The notes below the pieces were generated by a model. The model had not been told where the DNA came from. It saw nothing but the letters and a program-made list of their open reading frames with translations, and searched no databases. Below are positions 33,701-40,833 of a stretch of 42,106 bases of DNA, piece by piece. A program made the position numbers and the translations under genes. Source of the stretch: CAYXFZ01 sp964464385 (GTDB lineage: Bacteria > Planctomycetota > UBA1135). Numbering within the stretch: the stretch's first letter is position 1; every line of letters begins with the position of its first letter. The stretch covers positions 1-42,106 of the forward strand of contig CAYXFZ010000005.1 in NCBI GenBank assembly GCA_964464385.1. Direction: 5' to 3'.

Positions 33701-34195
33701 GGTCAGGGTGGGGAGGATCTCGGGTGCGGAACGGACAGCCCTCTCCATCATGTCCTGAATCATTCCCTCCAGGCCCAGGAGTCGCCCGTCTTCGACCGAA
33801 TAGATCTTGCAAACGCCGGCGTTTTCCAAATTGGCAATTTCTGCATCAGTGATCGTGCCGCCACCGCCGCCAAATACGCGGATGTGATCCTGCAATCCCT
33901 GTTCTTTCAGGAGTTCGACGACATAACGAAAAAACTCGACGTGGCCGCCTTGGTAGGAAGAAATCGCAATGGCATGAACATCCTCTTGAATGGCGGCCTG
34001 CACAATATCCTCGGCCGAACGGTTGTGGCCCAAGTGAATGACCTCGGCGCCCTGGTCCTGCAGGACCCGGCGCATGATGTTGATGGCCGCGTCGTGCCCA
34101 TCAAAGATGGAAGCGGCGGTGAGAAAGCGCAGCGGGGCCCCGGTCGAGGAGGGGGCATCCGATTCCTGGTGAGTTGCAGGTTGGGGGTGGGTCAT
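30740..34195 (-). CDS. icmF: Fused B12-dependent acyl-CoA mutase (IcmF: B12-binding, GTPase chaperone and mutase in one chain)
   Basis: Rearranges branched acyl-CoAs (isobutyryl-/n-butyryl-CoA type) with adenosylcobalamin. The 1151-residue chain has a B12-binding domain first (FDGHDAAINIM, cobalt-ligand His34; the usual DGHDxxG ends in Ala), a MeaB-like G-protein domain (P-loop GTGGAGKSS at about 219-227, NKADKRG later), and a large TIM-barrel mutase domain (ITINGPAP-like TINGPAPIILAFF, SISGYHIAEAGAN, KHSGELPIVGVNTF). This order is that of IcmF. A 10-N gap lies at 31289-31298 but keeps the frame. ATG at 34195 overlaps the MerR stop (ATGA), so it is translationally coupled to its probable regulator. 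I saw no cobalamin riboswitch upstream. Confidence 0.93.
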   Translation of the reverse strand: MTHPQPATHQESDAPSSTGAPLRFLTAASIFDGHDAAINIMRRVLQDQGAEVIHLGHNRSAEDIVQAAIQEDVHAIAISSYQGGHVEFFRYVVELLKEQGLQDHIRVFGGGGGTITDAEIANLENAGVCKIYSVEDGRLLGLEGMIQDMMERAVRSAPEILPTLTEEFLHRRSPAVAHVLSQIEHLHLLGDGAVDPLRAELRRHADAQESRPLILGLTGTGGAGKSSLVDEIVRRFLDTFPDRTFAILSVDPSRRRTGGALLGDRIRMNSLGGPRTFMRSMATRQAHLALSGSVGDSLMALQAANYDLIILETAGIGQADSEVVDLADHSLYVMTPEFGAPTQLEKIDMLDFADSIAINKADKRGAEDALRDVRKQVMRNRKDFDSDPTQAPVWLTSANRFADPGVDRLFADLCQQLEARGERSWHAPDPPVGDRPVPTIVPADRSHYLAEIADAVSAHHQRNESQAELASRADGLARALRELGDDVPNLTQDYAPADLTEGAEPTLLLLRQRYQEVVADLDPILRQQLTAWPDLRERYEQEEFSYTVRNREIRVPTTSESLSGLQIPKVATPTTQDWGDLSRFFEMENLPGHFPFTAGVFPFKRTAEDPTRMFAGEGLPERTNRRFHFVSRGQPAIRLSTAFDSVTLYGQDPAERPDIEGKIGNAGVSVCSLDDAKRLYSGFDLTAPNSSVSMTINGPAPIILAFFLNTAIDQAVEKRLRETDRWKEAQKTIADLRPADHVGYREEIPDGHDGSGLGLLGVSGAQLLPPEEYAEIRSACLQQVRGTVQADILKEDQAQNTCIFSTEFALRMMGDVQEWFLENKVRNFYSVSISGYHIAEAGANPITQLAFTLANGFTYVEYYRSRGMDVNTFAPNLSFFFSNGTDAEYAVIGRVARRIWAIAMRDRFQTSERAQQLKYHIQTSGRSLHAQEIQFNDIRTTLQALSAILDNCQSLHTNAYDEAITXXXXESVRRALAIQLIINRELGLAKNENPLQGAFIIERLTDLVEEAVLTEFRRLSDRGGVLGAMETMYQRSRIQEESLVFEMKKHSGELPIVGVNTFQDPNAEAGTTSKTELIRSTAAERAQQIDQVRDLHAHHQADSEAALLRLQAVAMGNGNLFAELMNTVQTCSLVQITEALYQVGGEYRRSM
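31289..31298. other. Scaffold gap (10 N) inside icmF, frame kept
   Basis: Ten Ns between codons for DEAIT and ESVRRA. The codon at the edge is ACN (Thr), and three unknown residues remain; the family typically has AITTPTEESVRRA here, exactly filling the space. The gap length therefore looks right. Confidence 0.85.
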
Positions 34196-34551
34196 ACTCT
34201 TTTGTGAAGGATGCGTTTCAGGTATTTGCTGAGATCCCTTTCCAGGGCGGCGAGTTCCCTTTGTCGAGTTTCGATTTTCTGCAGATGGACCATGAGTTGG
34301 GTCTTGAGTTCGTCGAGCATGGCCGGGGTGTCCCCGCGATCAAAGGCCTCATTGAGCTGGCGGATTTCCTGGAGGGAGAGGCCCAAATTCTTGAGGCGGG
34401 AGATGAAGCGGAGGCGGCCCAGGGAGTCCGGATCGTAATGGCGGCGGCCCCCCGGGCCCCGACCCTGAGGCCGGATGAGCCCCAGTTCGCCGTAGTAGCG
34501 GAGGGTACGGCTACTGACTGAGCTCTGGCGGGCAAGATCCGCAATGTCCAT
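34192..34551 (-). CDS. MerR-family transcriptional regulator, probably of icmF
   Basis: A 119-residue DNA-binding regulator. The N-terminal winged helix-turn-helix (MDIADLARQSSVSSRTLRYY, GELGLIRPQGRGPGGRRHYD) and RLRFISRLKNLGLSLQEIRQL are typical MerR, followed by a dimerising coiled coil (about 80-115). No Cys-rich metal site is present, so a metal sensor is unlikely; acyl-CoA-pathway MerR regulators (LiuR-like) fit the context better. Start: ATG at 34551; a TTG at 34587 is in frame but lies upstream of the promoter's -10 box. The stop overlaps the icmF start by 4 bases, suggesting one transcript for regulator and mutase. Confidence 0.88.
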   Translation of the reverse strand: MDIADLARQSSVSSRTLRYYGELGLIRPQGRGPGGRRHYDPDSLGRLRFISRLKNLGLSLQEIRQLNEAFDRGDTPAMLDELKTQLMVHLQKIETRQRELAALERDLSKYLKRILHKRV

Positions 34552-34590
34552 GTCCCAAGCATACCCCAAGATGCCAGTTTGCGTCAACTG
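34551..34590 (-). promoter_or_regulatory. Sigma-70 promoter of merR-icmF, probably leaderless, with overlapping dyad
   Basis: On the minus strand TTGACG (34587-34582) and TATGCT (34563-34558) are separated by 18 bases, a good match to the sigma-70 consensus. The -10 ends only 6 bases before the ATG at 34551, so transcription would begin at or next to the start codon (leaderless mRNA). An inverted repeat CAGTT-6-AACTG (34575-34590) covers the -35 box and could be the operator of the encoded MerR protein. The stretch 34591-34818 beyond holds no supported gene. Confidence 0.6.
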
Positions 34591-34818
34591 CTGAACCCCC
34601 TAGAAATCGGCCAAGTTCGCTGCGTCATGGCTGTTGAAAGCCCTTTTGCCAAGGCAGTTTAGGAGGGGAGAGGGGGCCAGGCCTAGGCCTAGCCATTCAT
34701 TTGTTCGGAAGTCCTTGGAATAACAAGGCTTAAGCTATCCCTTGGCCCACCGATCTTGGCCAGTTTCCAGGCAAGGTCTTTGATCTGAGCCACCCCCTGG
34801 GCCCGAGTGGCGGGTGTT

Positions 34819-35460
34819 TTAGGAAAGGATCTTCGGGCAGCGCTTTGCCAGGGCACATTCCTCGCACTTGGGCTTTCTTGCCCGACAGGTGGCTCGGCCA
34901 AAATCAATCAGCAAGAGACTGAGTCGGGTCCAGCTCTCCCGTGGAAAGGCCCCCATCAAATCCTGCTCGACTTTCACCGGATCCTGGAAACGGCTCAGGC
35001 CCATCCTCCGGGCCAATCTGCCCACATGGGTATCCACCACGACCCCTTCCTGCTTCCCAAAGGCCGTCCCCAGGACACAATTGGCTGTCTTGCGGGCAAC
35101 CCCAGGGAGCGCGACCAGGTCGCTCATTGAGTCCGGGACCTGGCCCCCATGCTGATCCTGGAGCCTCTGGGCCATGCCACGCAAGCTCTTGGCCTTATTG
35201 CGATAGAAACCGGTCGAGTAAACAATTTTTTCCACCTCTTCCTGCGAGGCCTCCGCTAGGGCCCCTGCTGTGGGAAATCGTCGGAAGAGCACGGGCGCGA
35301 CCTGGTTCACGCGTACGTCCGTGCATTGCGCCGATAAAATCGTAGCGGCCAAGAGTTCAAAGGGATTCTTCCAGCGAAGGGCCGTCTTGGGCCCTGGAAA
35401 GAGGGACTCCAAAACAGAAAGTAGTTCTTTGGGCGGGATCCCTGGTTTCTTAACGGCCAT
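34819..35460 (-). CDS. nth: Endonuclease III
   Basis: DNA glycosylase/AP lyase removing oxidised pyrimidines (base-excision repair). A 213-residue protein with the HhH-GPD domain: the helix-hairpin-helix LVALPGVARKTAN carries catalytic Lys124, and Asp143 follows in VVDTHVGRLARRMG. The 4Fe-4S cluster ligands are at the C-terminus in the spacing C-x6-C-x2-C-x5-C (from ATCRARKPKC). ATG at 35460. All key residues are present and the length is normal. It stands alone, with the tkt-like gene upstream and a plus-strand RNA candidate between them. Confidence 0.96.
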   Translation of the reverse strand: MAVKKPGIPPKELLSVLESLFPGPKTALRWKNPFELLAATILSAQCTDVRVNQVAPVLFRRFPTAGALAEASQEEVEKIVYSTGFYRNKAKSLRGMAQRLQDQHGGQVPDSMSDLVALPGVARKTANCVLGTAFGKQEGVVVDTHVGRLARRMGLSRFQDPVKVEQDLMGAFPRESWTRLSLLLIDFGRATCRARKPKCEECALAKRCPKILS

Positions 35461-35573
35461 GGTTCAACATCCTAATGACTCCAATTCCACGAAGGAAAAA
35501 GGAAGTTGGAAATAAGCCCAAAGGTTTTTCTGCGATTCTTGTTCATTCTTTTCGTCCCAGTCCGAAGTTAGAA

Positions 35574-35684
35574 GTGTTGCGCATGTTCGCATGCCCGTTT
35601 GCCGTTGGGGATGGCGGCGAAAGGTTTAGCAACGCATAGGGGAAAAGGAATTCGGCGGTCGGATTATCCGGCCGCCGGTTTTTT
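35574..35684 (+). ncRNA. Candidate structured small RNA with its own terminator
   Basis: In the 222-base gap between nth and the transketolase gene. A 7-bp closing stem (GTGTTGC at 35574-35580 with GCAACGC at 35629-35635, one G-U pair) encloses two hairpins: GCATG-TTCG-CATGC (35581-35594, a UUCG tetraloop) and TTTGCCG paired with CGGC(g)AAA (35598-35604 with 35615-35622, one bulged G). An intrinsic terminator on the plus strand follows. No ORF of note is present and both flanking genes are on the minus strand, so the terminator serves none of them. It matches none of the RNA families I can recall (4.5S, 6S, tmRNA, RNase P, common riboswitches). No convincing promoter was found. Confidence 0.5.
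35654..35684 (+). terminator. Rho-independent terminator, plus strand
   Basis: Ten-base-pair stem GGCGGTCGGA (35654-35663) with TCCGGCCGCC (35667-35676), one G-U pair and a 3-base loop, then GG and six Ts (35679-35684). On the minus strand no T-run follows closely. The last Ts overlap the stop codon of the convergent transketolase gene. Confidence 0.85.
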
Positions 35685-38028
35685 ATGGATGCAGGACAGA
35701 ATCGGGGGCATTGGCGGCCCTGGACAGCCTCTGTTCTCGATCCCCCGCAAAGCGCAGGAGGTTTTCGGCCAAGTGCTCGGGATCCAAGTGGGCTTCTTGG
35801 ATGATCTCCTGCAAGGATCCACCCGTCCGCCAGCGATTGTCCCAGTCGGCCCCCGAGCTGTATTCCACGGCGACTTGATGCGGCGTCCAATCTCCCATCA
35901 ATTTACGGGCCCCGTTGGTGATATATGTGCTGTCGAACCAATCGTCTTTGCTCACCAAAGCATTGCGCCAGGCGGCGGGTTGAAGCTGAAACAGATCGGT
36001 GGAAATGGCCGCTACCAATTTCAAATTGGGGCCATCGCCCTCAAAGAAGCCCCGTCGCAGCAATTGCACTACGGAATCGGTTGTGGAGGTTCCGCGCACG
36101 AAAACACAACCGTCGGGTGACTTGGCGGGATCGTAATCACGGAGCAAGTAGGCCCCCCGGGCCGCCGCCCGCCAAGAATCCATGCCCAGCGCCTCGCGGT
36201 CGGGAATTTCGATGGCCGGTCGGGTCAAGTGCAGGGCCACGATGGGGGCCGCACAACCCAGGGCTGCCATCAAAACGGGCCCCACCTCGTTGGCTTCCCA
36301 CGGATGAACATCAATCACGTGCCCTCGGGGAAAGAGTTGAGTGACCCCGGGAGAAAAAATTCCAAAGTGGGTGCGGCTGTCCTCGGCAGTCTCGGGCCCA
36401 GAGTGGCCGGCTACCCAAATGACCTTGCCCAATTTCCAGGGACAGTCTTGGACCATCTGACTGAACAATCGCATCGGACCATACTTCAGATAGGAAAAGG
36501 AGCCATAGGTGGAGCAAGCTCCCCAAAAGCCGCGGAAATTTTCCTCGGGTTGATCGGACAAATTGGTGGATGCCAACCCACAAACAATGCCCGCGTTGGT
36601 GAACTCGGTGATTCCTGTAGGAAGGAGCGCCCCTTCGGTGTTGTCATCCCGGTCAAACCAACCAAAGCCGGGCGAGTCGCCGTGATCGTGAGCGAAGCCA
36701 GACAGGTTTGTGGAGTCGGCCAAATCTGCACTGGCGGCAAGGACCAAGGGTCGGCCATACTTGCGGCGCCCGATGGAATTCAAGAACGCACCCGCTCGCG
36801 CGAAGCCCTTGCGGTTGGGTTGTTTCTCTCCTGGAGCAAAGGCCAATTCCTCGGGCCACTGATCGGGATCCGTGATCTCAGGATCTTGTGCAGGATCCGA
36901 ATTCCCGGCCAGCCGGAAGGCCGGGTCGGAAACCGGGACAGAATCGCCCAAGGCAACCAATGTGTCGGCCAATCGTTGGCACCATCCCTCGTCATCCAGG
37001 AGGGAAAGGGCAATGTCAATGTTGGTTGCGGTCTGGGCGCGAAAGTCCTCGTCAGAGTCCGGCCGCCCCTCGCCAAATCCGGTAAAGGTGAGGCAATACT
37101 TTTCGGCGAAGACCCTTTTGGTCTCCCAAAATTTTTCCGTATTTGGTTTATGGGCAGCACCGTGCGAGGGCGCACCCGTGACGCCATAACCGCGCCCTTT
37201 CACGGTGCGGAACCAAGTGCAGCGCGGACGATCTCCGGGGGCTTCCGCACTTCCCAACAGGGCGGTGGTCAGCTGCTCCAAGTCCGTGCCATCCTCGGCA
37301 CCGTTGACGATGAAATCGTAGGCCCCGAACCAGGATTCGGGATTTCCGGGCATCACCTTGGAGAAGGGGCGAGGGTCTATGCCAAAGTCGTTCCAATCCA
37401 GCAGGTAATTCAGATTGCCCAATCCCAGGCCCCAGGCAGTGTGGCGCGTTTCGTGATGGGCGCCGGCAGTGAGGCCTCCTTCTCCTTCGATGGCAAAGAC
37501 GCGGACATTCTCAAGGCCAGCCGCTTTCAGGGCCAGGGCAATGCCGGCGGCCGGCGGGGCCCCGTGACCACTCGGACCCGTATTTGCCTTGAAGAACAAA
37601 GTCTTACCCTCGCACTCCGCGTGCCCGGGAAGCCCCCCGTTGCGGCGCAAAACCAGGAGATCTGCGGGCGAGAGAATCCGCTCCTCGCCGCCCAAGATTT
37701 TGTACTTGGCATCGCCGGTGCGCTCCCACATGCGGCGCATGGCCTCGTTGTACAAAGTAAGCATGGCATAAATTGCCGGCGTGCAATGGCCCGCCACCAA
37801 AACAAATCGATCGGCCATGGCCTTGCCCGGATCACGAACATCCCAACGCATGACGCCGGACAAGGTCAGGGTGACCAGGGCTGGGATTTTGGAACGCGAA
37901 CCACCCGGGTGCCCGCTCTGCCGATGATTGAGCATCAGATCAATCAATTGATCCATGACATCCGCGGCCCGTTGCCAATCGTCAAACTGCGGCCGCAATG
38001 TTTCGAGGGAAGGGGATGGGCGAGACAT
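35683..38028 (-). CDS. Divergent transketolase-family protein (TPP-dependent)
   Basis: A 781-residue cytosolic TPP enzyme, longer than the usual 650-690 of transketolases. N-terminal TPP domain: RQSGHPGGSRSK, VLVAGHCTPAIYAML, GPSGHGAPPAAGIALALKAAG and IEGEGGLTAGAHHE. Pyrimidine domain: the probable catalytic Glu is in GITEFTNAGIVCGLA, with WGACSTYGSFSYLKYGP after it, and VAGHSGPETAEDSRTH. It probably exchanges two-carbon units between sugar phosphates, but motifs depart enough (for example LSGVMRWD) that substrate use is uncertain. ATG at 38028. It follows ugd by 9 bases and is the last gene of the glycosyltransferase-sulfatase-ugd operon. Confidence 0.8.
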   Translation of the reverse strand: MSRPSPSLETLRPQFDDWQRAADVMDQLIDLMLNHRQSGHPGGSRSKIPALVTLTLSGVMRWDVRDPGKAMADRFVLVAGHCTPAIYAMLTLYNEAMRRMWERTGDAKYKILGGEERILSPADLLVLRRNGGLPGHAECEGKTLFFKANTGPSGHGAPPAAGIALALKAAGLENVRVFAIEGEGGLTAGAHHETRHTAWGLGLGNLNYLLDWNDFGIDPRPFSKVMPGNPESWFGAYDFIVNGAEDGTDLEQLTTALLGSAEAPGDRPRCTWFRTVKGRGYGVTGAPSHGAAHKPNTEKFWETKRVFAEKYCLTFTGFGEGRPDSDEDFRAQTATNIDIALSLLDDEGWCQRLADTLVALGDSVPVSDPAFRLAGNSDPAQDPEITDPDQWPEELAFAPGEKQPNRKGFARAGAFLNSIGRRKYGRPLVLAASADLADSTNLSGFAHDHGDSPGFGWFDRDDNTEGALLPTGITEFTNAGIVCGLASTNLSDQPEENFRGFWGACSTYGSFSYLKYGPMRLFSQMVQDCPWKLGKVIWVAGHSGPETAEDSRTHFGIFSPGVTQLFPRGHVIDVHPWEANEVGPVLMAALGCAAPIVALHLTRPAIEIPDREALGMDSWRAAARGAYLLRDYDPAKSPDGCVFVRGTSTTDSVVQLLRRGFFEGDGPNLKLVAAISTDLFQLQPAAWRNALVSKDDWFDSTYITNGARKLMGDWTPHQVAVEYSSGADWDNRWRTGGSLQEIIQEAHLDPEHLAENLLRFAGDREQRLSRAANAPDSVLHP

Positions 38029-38037
38029 GGATTGCAG

Positions 38038-39351
38038 TCAGTTCGAAATCAAGGGAACACCGACCCCATGCCGCTCAAACCCGTATTTCCGCATTTCCTT
38101 GGCGTCGTAAATATTGCGACCATCGAAGATCAACTTCCGCTTGAGAGCTTGGCCAAGTTTTTCGAAGCCGGGTCGGCGAAATTCACCCCATTCCGTGCAC
38201 AAGATCAGAGCATCGGCGCCCTCAACGGCGGCCAGCGCACTGCTGCAATATTCGATGGAGTCGCCGAGGATTTCTTGGGCGGTTTCCGTCGCTTCCGGGT
38301 CATAGGCACGCACGGTGGCGCCGTGCTGCAAGAGAGATTGAATCAAGGGCACCGCCGCAGCTTCTCGCATGTCATCGGTGTTGGGTTTGAAGGCCAGCCC
38401 CCACACACCAAAGGTGCGCCCGGAAAGATCCTCGCCAAAAACTGAGACGATTTTTTCGGCCATCAAAGTTTTTTGATTTTCGTTGACGGTTTCAACCGCC
38501 TCCAAAATTTGAAACACGTAATCGTGTTGGCGCGCTGTGGCCATGATGGCCTTGACATCCTTGGGGAAGCAGGACCCGCCGTAGCCAATGCCTGGGAACA
38601 AAAATGGCGAGCCAATACGTCGGTCCGAGCCGATGCCCTTGCGAACTTGATCCACGTTGGCACCCACGCGATCGCAAATCTGGGCTATTTCATTCATGAA
38701 AGAAATTCGCGTGGCCAACATGGCATTGGCCGCATATTTGGTGAGCTCGGCACTGGCGGGGTCCATGCGTAGCAAGGGCTTGCCGCTCAGCAGGAAGGGG
38801 CTGTAAAGCTCTTCCATGAGTTCGAAAGCCTCTTCGCTGGAGGCCCCGATCACAACCCGGTCGGGCTTCAGGAAGTCGTCAATGGCGGCCCCTTCCTTGA
38901 GAAACTCGGGGTTGGACACCACTTCCATGGAGTGATCGGTTTCCGCTTGGGCGGCCTCCAGGACGAGGGCGGCCGTTCCTACCGGCACCGTGGATTTGTT
39001 GACGATCAATTTTGGCCCGTTGGCTGCCTTGCCGATGGCCTTGGCCACGCCCAGGACGGCGGAAAGATCAGCGGATCCATCCTCACCCGGGGGGGTGCCC
39101 ACGGCAATGAAGACCACCCTTGCCTCGGCCACCGCGGCAGCCAAATCCGTGGTGAATAGCAAGCGTCCGTCTCGGTGGTTGTGGACCACCATTTCTTCCA
39201 GGCCCGGCTCATAGATGGGGATATGCCCTTGCTTCAGGCGCTCAACCTTGGCCTCGTCAATGTCCACACACTGTATGTGGTTGCCCATTTGAGCAAAGCA
39301 AGTGCCGGCGACCAAGCCGACGTAACCCGTTCCAATGACGGCAATTTGCAT
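38038..39351 (-). CDS. ugd: UDP-glucose 6-dehydrogenase
   Basis: Oxidises UDP-glucose to UDP-glucuronate with NAD+, giving the donor for acidic polysaccharides. A 437-residue protein of normal length. Rossmann motif IGTGYVGLVAG at the N-terminus, VGTPPGEDGSADL, NKSTVPVGT, SNPEFLKEGAAI, and the catalytic Cys261 in FPGIGYGGSCFPKD, then WGLAFKPNTDDMREA and the C-terminal domain. All key residues are present. ATG at 39351. It follows the sulfatase-like lipoprotein gene by 33 bases and precedes the transketolase by 9, suggesting the operon makes or edits an envelope or exported glycan (inference). Confidence 0.95.
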   Translation of the reverse strand: MQIAVIGTGYVGLVAGTCFAQMGNHIQCVDIDEAKVERLKQGHIPIYEPGLEEMVVHNHRDGRLLFTTDLAAAVAEARVVFIAVGTPPGEDGSADLSAVLGVAKAIGKAANGPKLIVNKSTVPVGTAALVLEAAQAETDHSMEVVSNPEFLKEGAAIDDFLKPDRVVIGASSEEAFELMEELYSPFLLSGKPLLRMDPASAELTKYAANAMLATRISFMNEIAQICDRVGANVDQVRKGIGSDRRIGSPFLFPGIGYGGSCFPKDVKAIMATARQHDYVFQILEAVETVNENQKTLMAEKIVSVFGEDLSGRTFGVWGLAFKPNTDDMREAAAVPLIQSLLQHGATVRAYDPEATETAQEILGDSIEYCSSALAAVEGADALILCTEWGEFRRPGFEKLGQALKRKLIFDGRNIYDAKEMRKYGFERHGVGVPLISN

Positions 39352-39384
39352 GTGTGCAGGATGATTTTGGAGCCAGCGGGGGCC

Positions 39385-40833
39385 TCAGTCTTCTGGTTCT
39401 AGGTCGGTGTAGCCCAGTTGGTTGAGCGAGGCGCTCATGGCCTGGGATTCGACCATTTTAGCGGGCTTCGGGCCGCCTGCTTTGGCTTGCCGGAAGGCCT
39501 TCAGGGCCTTGCCCGCCCATGGGTTTTCTGCCTCCCCGGCAAGGTAGGTCGGATGAGTCTCATTCGGGTCAGCCCCCAAATCAAAAACGGCCAGCCAAGG
39601 GTCGTCTTGATTCCAGGAAAATAGGATCTTGTGGTTGCCCTGTCGCCAAGCGTGCAGGAACTGGCCCCGACCCGGATGCAGAAGATCGGCCAAAATAGGG
39701 CGATCCTGGTCCTTTTCGGCCCATTGCGGTCGCAGGCTCTTGCCGCGGCGAGCAGGCCACCCCTCCAACTCGGCCAGATCCAACAAGGTGGGGGCTAGGT
39801 CGTAATTGGCGGCAGTGCCCTGAATCCGTTTCCCGGCCGGGGCCAACCCTGGAGCACGCAGGACCATGGGCACGCGCAGAACCTCTTCGAACAAGGTCTT
39901 GTGGTGTCCCTTTTGCCCATGCTCCCAAAACTCGTCACCGTGATCCGAGGTGAGGCCCAAGATGACTTGGTCGGCCAACCCCCAATTCTCCAGTTGCTCC
40001 CAGAGACGGGCAATTTGGTCATCTGTGTAACGAATCTCGGCGTCATACAAAGCAAGAATGTGGGCCAAGTCCTCGCCCTCCAGGACGCTGTCGGAGGAAT
40101 AAAACCCTGCGCCCGTGATCGAGCCCTCATAACCGGGGTGAAAACGATCGACGTAATCGGCCGGGGGAAGGTAGTCGTAGTGCGGATCCCAAAAGTGCAA
40201 GAAGAGGAAAAAGGGCCGCTCGTAGCGTTTGCCCTCGGCCAGCCATGCCAGGGCGCGATCTACCACGGGAGCCGCAGTTTCTCGGTCACTGTCGGCCGTG
40301 TCATGCACCTTTTGAATCAGACCGGAGCCGATCTCGGTGATCGCGGTCATCGTTTCGAGGGAATTCAAATACGGAGCCGCACCTTCATAAGTGTCGAAGC
40401 CCTGGCCGTATCCCCAACTGGGATGCAAAAAGGGGGCTGAATAAAAACCACCGGTTTCCCAACCAGCCCGCCGAAAAGGCCCGGCAATGTTCTCGGTCGT
40501 GGGGGCCAAACGCAAACCTCGACTGCGGACTTTGTGTTCCAATACACTCATGCCGGTGAGCAAGGACACATGGCTAGGTAGGGTCCAAGACGAGGCCGCC
40601 AAGGCGTTTTCCCAGACCACGCCCTCTCGCGCCATTTTTGCCAGGAAGGGAGTGGTGTCCTCTTGGGTGAACTGCGGCTGATATCCCCAGGGTGTGCAAT
40701 GATCGTGCCGCAGGCTGTCAATGCTGATCAAAATTACGGGCCGTCCATTGCCTGCCAACAAAGGGCGCGAGGAATCTCCACCACAGGCAGCGAGCATGCA
40801 GACCAGAAACGCAGTTGGGTAGAAAACTTTCAA
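39385..40833 (-). CDS. Sulfatase/alkaline-phosphatase-superfamily lipoprotein with Thr nucleophile
   Basis: A 482-residue exported lipoprotein. TTG start at 40833, sharing 4 bases with the previous gene's stop; the first ATG (codon 13) would remove the signal peptide. Lipobox MLAAC with Cys17. Superfamily motifs: ISIDSLRHDHC, WTLPSHVSLLTG with Thr84 at the nucleophile position, FWDPHYDYLPP and TSDHGDEFWEHGQKGHH. As in the two related lipoproteins, no Cys or Ser for formylglycine is present, so phosphoester or phosphotransfer chemistry is more likely than sulfate release. It ends in LGYTDLEPED. It is in the operon with a membrane glycosyltransferase-like protein and ugd, consistent with acting on an envelope glycan. 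Confidence 0.86.
   Translation of the reverse strand: MKVFYPTAFLVCMLAACGGDSSRPLLAGNGRPVILISIDSLRHDHCTPWGYQPQFTQEDTTPFLAKMAREGVVWENALAASSWTLPSHVSLLTGMSVLEHKVRSRGLRLAPTTENIAGPFRRAGWETGGFYSAPFLHPSWGYGQGFDTYEGAAPYLNSLETMTAITEIGSGLIQKVHDTADSDRETAAPVVDRALAWLAEGKRYERPFFLFLHFWDPHYDYLPPADYVDRFHPGYEGSITGAGFYSSDSVLEGEDLAHILALYDAEIRYTDDQIARLWEQLENWGLADQVILGLTSDHGDEFWEHGQKGHHKTLFEEVLRVPMVLRAPGLAPAGKRIQGTAANYDLAPTLLDLAELEGWPARRGKSLRPQWAEKDQDRPILADLLHPGRGQFLHAWRQGNHKILFSWNQDDPWLAVFDLGADPNETHPTYLAGEAENPWAGKALKAFRQAKAGGPKPAKMVESQAMSASLNQLGYTDLEPED

Noticed and set aside
34675..34692. Nested palindromes around AGGCCTAGGCCT
   Set aside because: Short repeat without a T-run or neighbouring promoter; could be chance in GC-rich spacer DNA.
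34552..34818. Cobalamin riboswitch ahead of icmF or merR
   Set aside because: No B12-box-like sequence was found, and the merR promoter appears to leave no leader.
34689..34907. 72-codon minus-strand ORF between merR and nth
   Set aside because: It overlaps the end of nth in another frame, has no ribosome-binding site, and its product is not family-like.
36229..38445. 738-codon plus-strand ORF opposite the transketolase and ugd genes
   Set aside because: It lies antisense to two well-supported genes, its product has no recognisable domain, and it reflects the codon bias of the opposite strand.
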